A stretch of 64,000 nucleotides of DNA from Edaphobacter lichenicola (lineage in GTDB: Bacteria > Acidobacteriota > Terriglobia > Terriglobales > Acidobacteriaceae), in the NCBI RefSeq assembly GCF_025264645.1, contig NZ_CP073696.1:1736001-1800000 (forward strand), read 5' to 3'. The notes below the pieces were generated by a model. That model made no database searches and was not told the DNA's origin. It saw only the letters and a list, made by a program, of their open reading frames with translations. The translations under genes were made by a program, and so were the position numbers. This document shows, in pieces, positions 25,593-34,129 of the stretch; the first letter of the stretch is position 1, and every line of letters starts with the position of its first letter.

Positions 25593-26429
25593 ATGTTTGA
25601 GCCTCCTGAAATTGCTTCGGACAACACGCTTCAGATGCAACCCTCCAATATCCAGCCCGTCCGCGTCCTCCTGCTCGACGACGAACCCATCAATCTTCAC
25701 CTCCGCACCGCCATCCTCCGCCAGCGCGGCTATGAGTGCGTCCCCGCCTCCAGCATCGAAGAGGCCACTGAACTCTCTAACAACATCGACATAGCTGTCC
25801 TCGACTACCATCTCGGCGCAGGCCAGTTCGGCACCGAGGTCGCCGCGCTCATCCGCCGACGCCGCCCGCATGTCCCCATCATCATCCTCTCCGCTACCCT
25901 CGACCAGTACTTTGGCGGCGTCGAGGACATGCATCTCCTCAAAGGCCACAGCTCCGTCGAAGATCTCCTCGACGCGCTCAGCTCGCTTGAAGCAAAACGC
26001 CGTGGCGCTCCCGTCGTGGTCGACGCCCGCGACTTCTTTTACTCCCGCATCTCCATGGCCATCGGCTCTGACGTCCTGGTTCAGATCTTCGACGAAAAGG
26101 GCGTCTGGCAGCACTGCAACGACGCCGCAGCCGAATACCTCGGCCAGACCCGCGACTGGTTCATCGGCCGCAGCCTCCAACAGGAGCTCTCCACTCTCAC
26201 GCGAGACTGGCGCGACGTCATCCAGGCCGTATCCCTCACCCGCGAAACCTACATCGACCGGAGCCATCGCGGCCTGCTCAACGAACCCAGACCGAACGAG
26301 CAACAACACACCTGGAGCGTCCTGGCCTTTCCCATCACTCTGCACGACAACCGCAGCGGCGCCGTGCTCACCGCACGCATCCTCGAAAAACACGCTCCGC
26401 GCACCTCAGAGATGCTCCCCTTCGTCTAG
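25593..26429 (+). CDS. Response regulator with receiver and PAS-like domains
   Basis: Residues about 20-135 are a receiver domain: acidic pair in RVLLLDDEPINLHL, phosphoacceptor in IAVLDYHLGAGQFG, and Lys in HLLKGHSSVEDLL. Residues about 150-265 form a PAS-like sensory domain (SDVLVQIFDEKGVWQHCNDA, AAEYLGQTRDWFIGR). There is no DNA-binding or enzymatic output, so it may act through protein contacts. ATG 25593 follows TTGGGGGAA; no partner kinase is nearby. Confidence 0.82.
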   Translation: MFEPPEIASDNTLQMQPSNIQPVRVLLLDDEPINLHLRTAILRQRGYECVPASSIEEATELSNNIDIAVLDYHLGAGQFGTEVAALIRRRRPHVPIIILSATLDQYFGGVEDMHLLKGHSSVEDLLDALSSLEAKRRGAPVVVDARDFFYSRISMAIGSDVLVQIFDEKGVWQHCNDAAAEYLGQTRDWFIGRSLQQELSTLTRDWRDVIQAVSLTRETYIDRSHRGLLNEPRPNEQQHTWSVLAFPITLHDNRSGAVLTARILEKHAPRTSEMLPFV

Positions 26430-26583
26430 ACCAGGCCCATAACTGGCCACTCACTTTGTAGTTGTCGTTGCCTGTCCTTCATTGTCATCCGTATGGATCG
26501 GCAGTCGGTCTTGCAGTTGTTGTTTTTCTTCTAACGCCAAACGAAGCCACTCGCGAAGGAGCCCACCCACAGTCTTGCCCTGA

Positions 26584-26589
26584 TACCCT
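26584..26589 (+). promoter_or_regulatory. -10-like box TACCCT for a leaderless start
   Basis: TACCCT lies 7 bases before the ATG at 26597, with no Shine-Dalgarno sequence. Confidence 0.4.
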
Positions 26590-26596
26590 TGACCGT

Positions 26597-26956
26597 ATGC
26601 GTTTCCTGCCTGCCCTCGCACTCCTTACCTCTCTCACCGCAGCCACCGGCTGCCACTCCGCGTACGTCGAGGCCACCGTCAGCAATCGCACCAACAAGCC
26701 CATCGAGCTCCTCGAAGTCGACTACCCCAGCGCCAGCTTCGGTACGCAGAACCTCGCACCTGGCGCCGACTTCCACTATCGCTTCAAGGTTCTGGGCTCA
26801 GGCCGTATGAAGCTTCTCTACACCGACAGCGCCCATCAGGACCACAAGTCAGACGGCCCCTTCCTCAAAGAAGGAGCCGAAGGTACTTTAGCCATCACGA
26901 TCACTCTCACCGAAATCAACTGGCAACCTGCGCCCACCGTCACAACAGGCAGGTAA
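26597..26956 (+). CDS. Small putative lipoprotein (119 aa)
   Basis: The N-terminus has a short hydrophobic signal followed by TAATGCHSAY, compatible with a lipobox cleaved before Cys. The mature part (VEATVSNRTNKPIELLEVDY, then FHYRFKVLGSGRMKLLYTD) looks like a small beta-sandwich of immunoglobulin type. The function is unknown. Choosing ATG 26597 gives a normal signal peptide; an upstream frame adds 45 residues without one. Confidence 0.7.
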   Translation: MRFLPALALLTSLTAATGCHSAYVEATVSNRTNKPIELLEVDYPSASFGTQNLAPGADFHYRFKVLGSGRMKLLYTDSAHQDHKSDGPFLKEGAEGTLAITITLTEINWQPAPTVTTGR

Positions 26957-26982
26957 TTCCTCTGCCTCAAGCCAATCCAGTG

Positions 26983-27120
26983 TCAGATCCGACCGTGTGT
27001 TTCGGTACCGGCATTCAGCGTGTTGTGCCGAACGGCACGCTTATGCGCCCGAGCCATCAAAAGCATCACGGTACCCAACGCCAAAACCGCAAATAACATT
27101 GCAAAAACGACAACTGTCAT
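26983..27120 (-). CDS. Possible small single-span membrane protein (45 aa)
   Basis: A 45-residue frame starts at ATG 27120 with GAGGG about 9 bases upstream. It encodes one transmembrane helix (TVVVFAMLFAVLALGTVMLL) followed by a basic tail (MARAHKRAVRHN). It sits alone between the lipoprotein gene and tmk. The hydrophobic-then-basic layout and the ribosome site support it, but it is short and unrecognised. Confidence 0.45.
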   Translation of the reverse strand: MTVVVFAMLFAVLALGTVMLLMARAHKRAVRHNTLNAGTETHGRI

Positions 27121-27229
27121 AATTCAGAGCCCTCTGCTGCACTAGCTTTCCGCAGCGCGCAACATAATAGTCCTTCTTACGATTGACTGGCCAATACTTT
27201 CTTCTAAACCCTTTGCCGCAGCAACTTGC

Positions 27230-27321
27230 GACAAGCCGCAATAACATTCGACAAGGCGAAATAAATCTCCGATGAGCCGAAGTAACATGGACAAGCTGAA
27301 AATAACGATAAGCTGATAGTT
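27230..27321 (+). repeat. Degenerate tandem repeat GACAAGCCGAAATAACAT before tmk
   Basis: Copies start at 27230, 27250, 27271, 27290 and (shortened) 27307, with a spacing of 17-21 bases. Each contains a form of GAyrAGCyGmAATAAC. The last copy runs into the -10-like TAAGCT box and the tmk start codon. Function is unknown. Confidence 0.5.
27309..27314 (+). promoter_or_regulatory. -10-like box TAAGCT for a leaderless tmk
   Basis: TAAGCT lies 7 bases before the tmk ATG at 27322, inside the last tandem repeat copy. No Shine-Dalgarno sequence is present. Confidence 0.4.
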
Positions 27322-27999
27322 ATGCCGCGCGGATATTTCATCACCTTCGAAGGCCTCGACGGCTCCGGGAAGACCACTCAACTCCGCCGCCTCGCCACTA
27401 CACTTGAGGCCGATGGCCACACCGTCGTCACCCTTCGCCAACCTGGTGGAACCGCCCTCGGCGACCGCATCCGCAGCGTTTTACTTGACTCCAAATCCGA
27501 AGCCGCTCTCGGCCCTATTGCTCCCGCCGCTGAGATGGCCCTCATGTTCGCCGACCGCGCTCAATCCATCGCCGAGGTCATCCTGCCCGCTCTCGATGCA
27601 GGCTCGATTATCCTCTGCGATCGCTACACCGACTCCTCCGAGGCTTATCAGGGCGGTGGCCGACAGCTCGGCAGCGAACGCATCCTCGCCATGCACGCCG
27701 CAGCCTGCGACAACCTCCAGCCCGACCTGACCATCCTCCTCCTTCCCTCACTTGAATCCTCCCTCCGCCGAGCTCGCCGCCGCAACCAGCGCCACGTCGA
27801 ACAAAAGGGCACCGACGAAAACCGCTTTGAGCGCGAGTCCGACGACTTCTACCGCCGCATCTACGAAAAATACGAAGAGATCGCCGCCCGAGAGTCTCAT
27901 CGCGTCGCCGTCATTCGCGACGACGCCTCCATCGACCACATCCAGACGCTCATCCACGAACTGGTGTCGGCCCGCATACCCGCACCAGCGACGAAATAA
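27322..27999 (+). CDS. tmk: Thymidylate kinase
   Basis: Tmk phosphorylates dTMP to dTDP. The 225-residue protein has the P-loop FEGLDGSGKTTQLRRL, the dTMP-binding LRQPGGTALGDRIR (normally EPGGT, with Gln here), and the DRYTDSSEAYQGGGR motif. The LID region is RRARRRNQRH. It starts directly with MPRGYFITFEGLDG, so the start is certain. There is no holB directly after it, although tmk-holB pairs are common. Confidence 0.95.
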   Translation: MPRGYFITFEGLDGSGKTTQLRRLATTLEADGHTVVTLRQPGGTALGDRIRSVLLDSKSEAALGPIAPAAEMALMFADRAQSIAEVILPALDAGSIILCDRYTDSSEAYQGGGRQLGSERILAMHAAACDNLQPDLTILLLPSLESSLRRARRRNQRHVEQKGTDENRFERESDDFYRRIYEKYEEIAARESHRVAVIRDDASIDHIQTLIHELVSARIPAPATK

Positions 28000-28128
28000 T
28001 CCGCCGTCCGAACCGATCCACTCAGCCGTCTCGACGCCGCCGAAGGCAAGCCGCCGTTCTTTCCATCCGATGAACGCGCTAAACCCTCCATCCCAGAAGT
28101 GTGTTCTCCTTAGACGAGAGCGCCCCCG

Positions 28129-29571
28129 ATGACCACGCCTCCCCCTACCCTCGAAGCCCCACCAGAGGAGCGCACTGCAGTCACCCCACCCGGCGAGTGG
28201 CACATGCCGCCGGGCCTCAAACGCTCCCTGCAGTTCTACGCCTTCAAACCCTGGGTCAAACTCGGCAATCCCATCCTTCTCTTCGAGTATCTCCTCAAGA
28301 CCTACGGCAACATCGCCTGGTACCGTTTCCTCGGCACGCCCATCATCTTCGTCAATGACCCCGACTACATCCGCGAGATCCTCGTCACCCAGTCCGCCAG
28401 CTTCGTCAAGGAGCGCACCGTCCGCCGCATGAAGGTTCTGCTCGGCGAAGGCCTCATCACCTCTGACGACCCCATCCACATGCGCCAGCGCAAGATCGCC
28501 GCACCAGCCTTCCACCGCCAGCGCATCGCAGCCTACGGAGACCAGATCGTCGCCTGCGCCGCCCACCAGCGCGAAACCTGGCAACCCGGCGAACACGTCG
28601 ACATCGCCGCCGCCAGCATGCAGTTGTCCTTAGAGATCGTCGCCCGCACCCTCTTCAACACCGAAGTCACCGCCGACATTCGCAGCATCAACGACGAGGT
28701 CAACACCATCATGGGCCTCTATAACTTCATCGTCTCCTTCCCCAGAATCGAATCCGTCCTCCACATGCCCATTCCCGGCATCGTGAAGTTTCGCCGATCC
28801 AAAGCTCGCCTCGACGCCGTCGTCGACCGCCTCATTCGCGAACACCGCGAAGCAGCCGCCCGCGGAGAGCCCGACAAAGGCGATCTCTTATCCATGCTTC
28901 TCTCCAGCAAATACGAGTCCGAAGACGCCACCCAGCAAATCGGCATGTCCGACGAGCAGGTGCGCGACGAAGTCCTCACTATCTTCCTCGCCGGCTACGA
29001 GACCGTTGCCAACGGCCTCACCTGGACCTGGTATCTCCTCAGCCAGAACCCCGACATCGAAGCGAAACTCCACGCCGAACTCGATGCTGTCCTCGGCACC
29101 GGCGCCCAACAACGCCTTCCCACCCTAGCCGACTACCCTGCGCTCCGCTACACCGAACAGATCTTCGCCGAATCCATGCGCCTCTACCCGCCTGCCTGGG
29201 CGATGGGCCGCATGTCCAGTAAGCCCATCACGCTCGGCCCCTACCGCATCCCTCCCGGCGCCCACTTCTTCTTCAGCCAATACATCATGGGTCGCGATCC
29301 GCAGTTCTTCCCCGACCCGCTCCGCTTCGACCCCGACCGATTCACCCCAGAAAATAAGGCCTCCCGCCCAAAGTTCACCTACTTCCCCTTCGGAGGCGGC
29401 AGTCGTCAATGCATCGGCGAAAGCTTCGCCTGGATGGAAGGTGTCTTCAGCATCGCAACCCTTGCCCAACGCTGGCGCATGCGCTACCTCGGTACAACAC
29501 CACCCACCGTCCAGGCCAAGATCACCCTCCGCCCTCGCGATCCACTGATGATGCAACTCAACCCACGCTAA
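28129..29571 (+). CDS. Cytochrome P450
   Basis: The 480-residue heme monooxygenase has the I-helix motif LAGYETVANGLTW, the K-helix E-x-x-R in AESMRLYPPAW, and the heme-binding loop FPFGGGSRQCIGESFA with the proximal Cys. The N-terminus lacks a membrane anchor, so it is soluble. The absence of an adjacent ferredoxin or reductase leaves its electron donor and substrate unknown. No Shine-Dalgarno sequence is evident before ATG 28129. Confidence 0.95.
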   Translation: MTTPPPTLEAPPEERTAVTPPGEWHMPPGLKRSLQFYAFKPWVKLGNPILLFEYLLKTYGNIAWYRFLGTPIIFVNDPDYIREILVTQSASFVKERTVRRMKVLLGEGLITSDDPIHMRQRKIAAPAFHRQRIAAYGDQIVACAAHQRETWQPGEHVDIAAASMQLSLEIVARTLFNTEVTADIRSINDEVNTIMGLYNFIVSFPRIESVLHMPIPGIVKFRRSKARLDAVVDRLIREHREAAARGEPDKGDLLSMLLSSKYESEDATQQIGMSDEQVRDEVLTIFLAGYETVANGLTWTWYLLSQNPDIEAKLHAELDAVLGTGAQQRLPTLADYPALRYTEQIFAESMRLYPPAWAMGRMSSKPITLGPYRIPPGAHFFFSQYIMGRDPQFFPDPLRFDPDRFTPENKASRPKFTYFPFGGGSRQCIGESFAWMEGVFSIATLAQRWRMRYLGTTPPTVQAKITLRPRDPLMMQLNPR

Positions 29572-29582
29572 GTTAAACAAAA

Positions 29583-29623
29583 CATCGCTCCGAGATGACG
29601 CAAAGATCATCCTCGAAGCGATG
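29583..29623. terminator. Bidirectional hairpin between P450 and outer-membrane protein genes
   Basis: CATCGCTCCGAGATGA (29583-29598) pairs with TCATCCTCGAAGCGATG (29607-29623), with one mismatch and one bulge, around an 8-base loop. It sits between two convergent genes. There is no strong T-tract on either side. Confidence 0.55.
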
Positions 29624-29655
29624 CGATAGCGAAGGAAGAAACAGAAACGCTGCTG

Positions 29656-30261
29656 CTACTCCACCACCCCGGGCACAGGAATACGGAAGACCAGGCCGGT
29701 GCTGAAGTTCAACAACCTTGAACTGCCCAGCGAGGTCGGCCCTCCAAAGTCGCCGCTGTTCACCGTAGAAACCGTCCCATAGCCTACTTCAATCACGCGG
29801 AAGTCCACGTGGCTGCTGAATCGGTAGTCCACGCCCCCATAGACATCAAACGTTCCCCGATTCACCCGAATTGGACTTGTCGGCGCCTTCGACGAGCCGA
29901 ACCCTCCTGAGAGCTGCGCATAAGGAACGAACGAAGTTGCAATCGGTTTGCCGGAGACGCGAGCTCCGATAAGGAAGCTATTCAGCGACGCACCATTGCC
30001 ATGCACAATCGAGTCTCGAATATCGACGCTCACATCTGTCTTCGAATCATGAAAAAACTCATAGTAGCCGCCGATGTTAGCCCCCCAAAACGTCCGCGAC
30101 GTGGTGTTGGGTCCGAGAAAACCAAACGGATCGGGATCAGGATCGGCCTGGGAGTTGCTGATTCGTGTCGCAACCGGATTGATATAAAGTCCTACTTGAG
30201 CACCGGCGGCCATTGTCGAAAGGGCTAATGCAAGACATGGAACAAGGAACTGCAATTTCAT
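29656..30261 (-). CDS. Outer-membrane beta-barrel protein (201 aa)
   Basis: A signal peptide (LVPCLALALSTMAAGAQ) is followed by alternating strands rich in Tyr, Gly and Phe (FWGANIGGYYEFFHDS, FDVYGGVDYRFSSHVDF) typical of small 8-stranded OmpA/OmpX-like barrels. The protein lacks an OmpA peptidoglycan-binding domain. Function is unknown. It converges on the P450 gene. Confidence 0.8.
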   Translation of the reverse strand: MKLQFLVPCLALALSTMAAGAQVGLYINPVATRISNSQADPDPDPFGFLGPNTTSRTFWGANIGGYYEFFHDSKTDVSVDIRDSIVHGNGASLNSFLIGARVSGKPIATSFVPYAQLSGGFGSSKAPTSPIRVNRGTFDVYGGVDYRFSSHVDFRVIEVGYGTVSTVNSGDFGGPTSLGSSRLLNFSTGLVFRIPVPGVVE

Positions 30262-30456
30262 CGTCGAAAAATCCTTTAGGTGTGAAGGCTTACTGGAATG
30301 TCGCCAATATTTTTAGACGCATCGAAACCCTCATGAGTTTCGAGTCTACCGAAACAACAAGCGATCTCCCACACTTCTCTCTCCCGGCGGCGAACTTTAG
30401 TGGTACCTCACACAGCGCGCCTCCAAACCCAGGCCACTCCGTACGCAAACCCGAAC

Positions 30457-30462
30457 TACACT
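30457..30462 (+). promoter_or_regulatory. -10-like box TACACT for a leaderless start
   Basis: TACACT lies 8 bases before the ATG at 30471; no Shine-Dalgarno sequence is seen. Confidence 0.35.
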
Positions 30463-30470
30463 CAAGCAAA

Positions 30471-31217
30471 ATGCGAAGCCTCTTTCTACTCCTCGCGTTG
30501 CCGATCATGGCACCCTTCGCATCAAGCCAGAGCGCGCCATCGCCCGCTGAACAAACCCTTGTCCAACTCGCAAATCAAGCCCGCGCCGCACACAATCTGC
30601 CTCCCCTTCAGTGGGACAGTGCCATCGCCCGCGCCGCCCGCGCGCATGACCAACGCATGGTCCGCGAGTCTGGCGATCTCGAGCATCAATACCCCGGCGA
30701 GCCCGACCTCACCGCTCGCGGAGCACAGGCCGGCGCTCACTTCACCACCATCGCGGAGAACCTCGCGCGCGGCGACGATCCCGCACAGATCCACCAGGCA
30801 TGGATGACCACTCCGACGCACCGCGCCAATCTTCTCGATCCCAACCTCAACGCAATCGGAATCGCTGTGGTTCCACATCAAGGCCTTCTGTACGCCGTCG
30901 AAGACTTCTCCCACCGCGTTACGGTACAGTCCTTCGACTCGCTCGCGAAGCGTGTGTCGCAGATACTTCTCGAGCACGGCATCGGCCCCGCTCCATCCAA
31001 TCAAGACGCGCAGACAACCTGCACCATGCCGAGTGGTTCAGCAGGCTCTCCAAAACTAGTCGTGCAATGGGACGGCCCGGACCCAACCTTCTTACCCGAC
31101 GCGCTCCTGCGCCAGATCGCCACCGGCAGATACTCCTCTGCACAGGTCGGAGTCTGCGCTAGCAAGCAGCCCAATCCGCAGTTCACCACCTACAACGTAG
31201 CCGTCCTCCTCTACTAA
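30471..31217 (+). CDS. Secreted CAP (SCP/PR1-like) domain protein
   Basis: The 248-residue product has a signal peptide (LFLLLALPIMAPFASSQS) and a CAP domain: LVQLANQARAAHNLPPLQWD, the His in AARAHDQRM, TTIAENLARG and the HRANLLDPNLNAIGIAVV motif. The cavity His and Glu residues of CAP proteins are present. About 80 further residues of unknown fold follow. The start at 30471 gives a clean signal peptide; the frame is open further upstream. Bacterial CAP proteins are extracellular, with unclear roles. Confidence 0.85.
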   Translation: MRSLFLLLALPIMAPFASSQSAPSPAEQTLVQLANQARAAHNLPPLQWDSAIARAARAHDQRMVRESGDLEHQYPGEPDLTARGAQAGAHFTTIAENLARGDDPAQIHQAWMTTPTHRANLLDPNLNAIGIAVVPHQGLLYAVEDFSHRVTVQSFDSLAKRVSQILLEHGIGPAPSNQDAQTTCTMPSGSAGSPKLVVQWDGPDPTFLPDALLRQIATGRYSSAQVGVCASKQPNPQFTTYNVAVLLY

Positions 31218-31226
31218 CCGAGCCTC

Positions 31227-32546
31227 TCAAAAAATAATCCTCATCCTCGCATTCAGTAGAGTGCTGACGTATGCCCTCTCTGCATACATCGGATGAATCG
31301 ACACCTGCAAATCGGGCCCAAACTCAATGCTCTTGGTAAATCGAACTCGATAGAACGTCTCAAAGAGGCTCTCGTTTCGCTTTGCTGTGTTAGTCGTCGG
31401 CTGAACGTAGTTGAACGAAGCACCAAACATATCCCCCTGCCTACTGAAGGGGTGAGTGTTCGCAACTCCAAGCGAAGCGCTCTGCCGGACCGACGTGCCG
31501 GTCTCTGTCGCAAATCCATATCGCCCAAACGGCGTCCATCCATTCGCAAACTCGCGGTCGAAGCCGATCCCCACACCATGCCCGCTTCCCTGGCTCTTCG
31601 TATCATCCCGCCACAAAATGCCGCGGATATTCAAATACTTTGTCCCGGGAAATCCCGCGAACCAGCCAAACTCAACCGCCTCCAGATATTTCTGGTCTGC
31701 CAGCGTCGCAATCGCAGTCTGTTGCGACCCCTCCGTATCGATCGCCAAGGCGTGCACGTAAAGATGGTGCGTAATTTGAAAGTCCACCGCTCCACCGCCG
31801 GCATATGTCCCATCAGAAGCAATCGCAAGATTGCCATCGTTCTCACCGTTCAAGAACTGGGATCTCTCGTCGTTGTTATAAAAACTCAGGCTGATGTACT
31901 GGTTTGGATGTATCTTCCCCACATAAAACGACAGCCGCTTGTGCATAAAATCTTGTCGCCAATAGAGAATATTCAACGTGATCGGACGCTGCGGCCCACC
32001 AGCCTGCAGGCACTGCAAATAGATTCCCGAACCCATCTGGTCGTTGAGATTGAACTGCTGGCTCATGCCAATATTTGTCCCGGAGCGAACCAGCAGACCA
32101 ATCGAACCGGCCGTGCTTCCGCTGTCATAAACGTCCCAGTTACCGGAAAAATCCAGGCGCCCGCTCACCTGGTCGTGGCGGCGCGCCGTATCTGGAATAA
32201 CCGTCGCATATTGATTCAGAAACGTGTAAGTTGCGCCGAATCGAAGCTTCGCAGAACCCTCCATCCAATTGACGCTCGCATCTGTCGTTCTGGTGAAAAA
32301 ACCCAGCGGATCAGTCTTGAAGAGAGGATCAGCCGGCACCTTCGCCAATGCCGCCGACGCAGAGTCCAACTCTTGTGCGTACTCCGGCAGCGGCTTGTCA
32401 ATCGCGGGCTCATTCTGCGGTTGATACTGATTGCCTACGGAGGTAGCCGGAGGCCTTACAGCTTGGGTACTCTGCCCAACAAGAGCTGTAGACGCCCCCA
32501 TCAAGAAAAGCACAACTGACTTTTGCATGGACTTCGTGAGATTCAC
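31227..32546 (-). CDS. OprB-type carbohydrate-selective porin
   Basis: The protein of about 439 residues has a signal peptide (SVVLFLMGASTALVGQS) and a 16-strand-like porin body with LRFGATYTFLNQYATVIPD, RLSFYVGKIHPNQYISL and YAGGGAVDFQITHHLYVHAL. The final strand ends in Phe (LLNARMRIIF), the outer-membrane targeting signal. The GTG at 32546 follows GGGAGGAGAG; ATG 32528 is a possible later start. It converges on the CAP gene, leaving only 9 bases. Confidence 0.85.
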   Translation of the reverse strand: MNLTKSMQKSVVLFLMGASTALVGQSTQAVRPPATSVGNQYQPQNEPAIDKPLPEYAQELDSASAALAKVPADPLFKTDPLGFFTRTTDASVNWMEGSAKLRFGATYTFLNQYATVIPDTARRHDQVSGRLDFSGNWDVYDSGSTAGSIGLLVRSGTNIGMSQQFNLNDQMGSGIYLQCLQAGGPQRPITLNILYWRQDFMHKRLSFYVGKIHPNQYISLSFYNNDERSQFLNGENDGNLAIASDGTYAGGGAVDFQITHHLYVHALAIDTEGSQQTAIATLADQKYLEAVEFGWFAGFPGTKYLNIRGILWRDDTKSQGSGHGVGIGFDREFANGWTPFGRYGFATETGTSVRQSASLGVANTHPFSRQGDMFGASFNYVQPTTNTAKRNESLFETFYRVRFTKSIEFGPDLQVSIHPMYAERAYVSTLLNARMRIIF

Positions 32547-32941
32547 GCATCTCTCCTCCCGAACTGATGCCCGAAACACAAGAAGTGACGTGGCATCAAT
32601 ACCATTGGGTCATGAATATCCCTCAAGGGAACCTACAGAGTTATACACTCGCGTCAAACGACGTTAGAACGAAAACCTTGTCAAACCCCCAACCATCGCT
32701 ACAAACCACAAAACACCCTCCTGACGCGCCTTTCAAAGCATGAACGGTTTGGCGCATTGCCCCTCTTCAAACGCGTATCATATGAGACAAGGCGCCACTT
32801 TCGAACTGATCGACAGCAACTTTTGGGCTGCGCAGGCAAGTCACGGGCAGGTCCGCACGTGACATTCAGCGATGCAATACTTTAGCGCCAGGCAATACCC
32901 TCTTGGAGAGGTCACTCGAGGTCGCACCAAATGAAAAGCCG
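32547..32941. other. Divergent intergenic region (porin / holB)
   Basis: This gap of 395 bases should hold the promoters of both neighbours. A TTGACA hexamer lies on the minus strand near 32685 but has no matching -10 box at 16-18 bases. I see no gene, RNA or repeat. Confidence 0.35.
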
Positions 32942-34129
32942 ATGAGGAGTCAGCAAGAAGTGACAGCACAAATCGCTCTACCCACCACTTTCAACGACTT
33001 CATCGGAAACAGCACCGCCATCGAACACCTTCGCACTGCCATCGCCGCTGGCCGTCTTCCACATTCGCTCATCCTCGCCGGGCCCAGCGGAGCCGGAAAG
33101 TACACCCTCGCCCTCATGCTCACCATGGCCGTCGAGTGTGAACGTCAACCTCGCGATCTATGGTCGAACGGCCAATCGCTCGCCAGCTTCTGCGGAGTCT
33201 GCCACAACTGCACCCGCATCGCCACTGCCGCAAACCTCGACGAAGAAGTCAACAAAGCAGTCGCCGCACGAGAAGAGCTCCGCGAGACCGACAAGAAAGA
33301 GACTCGAGTCCTCATCCAGCCGCACCCCGACGTCCTCATCGTTCCACCAGATCCTCCGCAGCTCCTCATCAAACTCGGCCAGATTCGCACCGTGATCCAG
33401 CGCTCACACTATCTCCCCAACGAAGCCCCGCGGAAGATCTTCATCCTTACCGCAGCCAACTTCATGAAGGAGGCCGCCAACTCACTGCTCAAGGTCCTTG
33501 AGGAGCCACCCGACACCGTCCACATCATCATCCTCGCGGAAAACCCCGGCGAGCTCCTCCCAACCATCCGCTCCCGCTGCGCAACGGTGCGTCTCGGTGC
33601 CTTGCCCGTCGAAGAGATCGAGATGCTCCTCGCAGACCGTCGCCCAGACGTCCCCGCGAAACAGCGCACCCTCATCGCACGTCTCGCCCAGGGAGCCGCT
33701 GGCAAAGCCCTCGGTTTCGACCTCGAAGCCTACACCGCTGCTCGCGCTGACGCTCTCATCTTCCTCCGCAACGCCGCGGCCGCCAGCTCCGGCACAGCCG
33801 AGCCCGACCACACTGCACTTTTCAAGATGACCGAGACCTACCGCGCCGGAGCCGAAGGCCAGCAAAAAACCGCCGCTCTCCTCCGCAGCCTCACGCTACT
33901 TCTCGAAGATCTCCTCCTCCTCGGCGCAGGCACCCCCGAGCTCGTTCGCAATACCGACATCCGCCCCGAGCTCGACCGCCTCAACACACTTCTCAGCTTC
34001 GAGTGGATCGAATCTGCCTCTCGCGGCCTCGACCAGGTACAGAGCGGAATGCGCCGTAATCTTCTTCGCAATCTCTCCCTCGACGCCTTCGCCGGACAAC
34101 TGGCATCCGCACAACTAACTACAAGATGA
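32942..34129 (+). CDS. holB: DNA polymerase III, delta' subunit (clamp loader)
   Basis: The 395-residue AAA+ protein has a Walker A region LAGPSGAGKYTLALML, a zinc module CGVCHNC, EAANSLLKVLEEPP and the sensor-type motif TIRSRCATVRL, as in HolB. A Lys/Glu-rich insert (EEVNKAVAAREELRETDKKE) is longer than usual. ATG 32942 is a best guess; a TTG 39 bases upstream is possible and neither has a good ribosome site. The stop overlaps the Sua5 gene as ATGA. Confidence 0.9.
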   Translation: MRSQQEVTAQIALPTTFNDFIGNSTAIEHLRTAIAAGRLPHSLILAGPSGAGKYTLALMLTMAVECERQPRDLWSNGQSLASFCGVCHNCTRIATAANLDEEVNKAVAAREELRETDKKETRVLIQPHPDVLIVPPDPPQLLIKLGQIRTVIQRSHYLPNEAPRKIFILTAANFMKEAANSLLKVLEEPPDTVHIIILAENPGELLPTIRSRCATVRLGALPVEEIEMLLADRRPDVPAKQRTLIARLAQGAAGKALGFDLEAYTAARADALIFLRNAAAASSGTAEPDHTALFKMTETYRAGAEGQQKTAALLRSLTLLLEDLLLLGAGTPELVRNTDIRPELDRLNTLLSFEWIESASRGLDQVQSGMRRNLLRNLSLDAFAGQLASAQLTTR

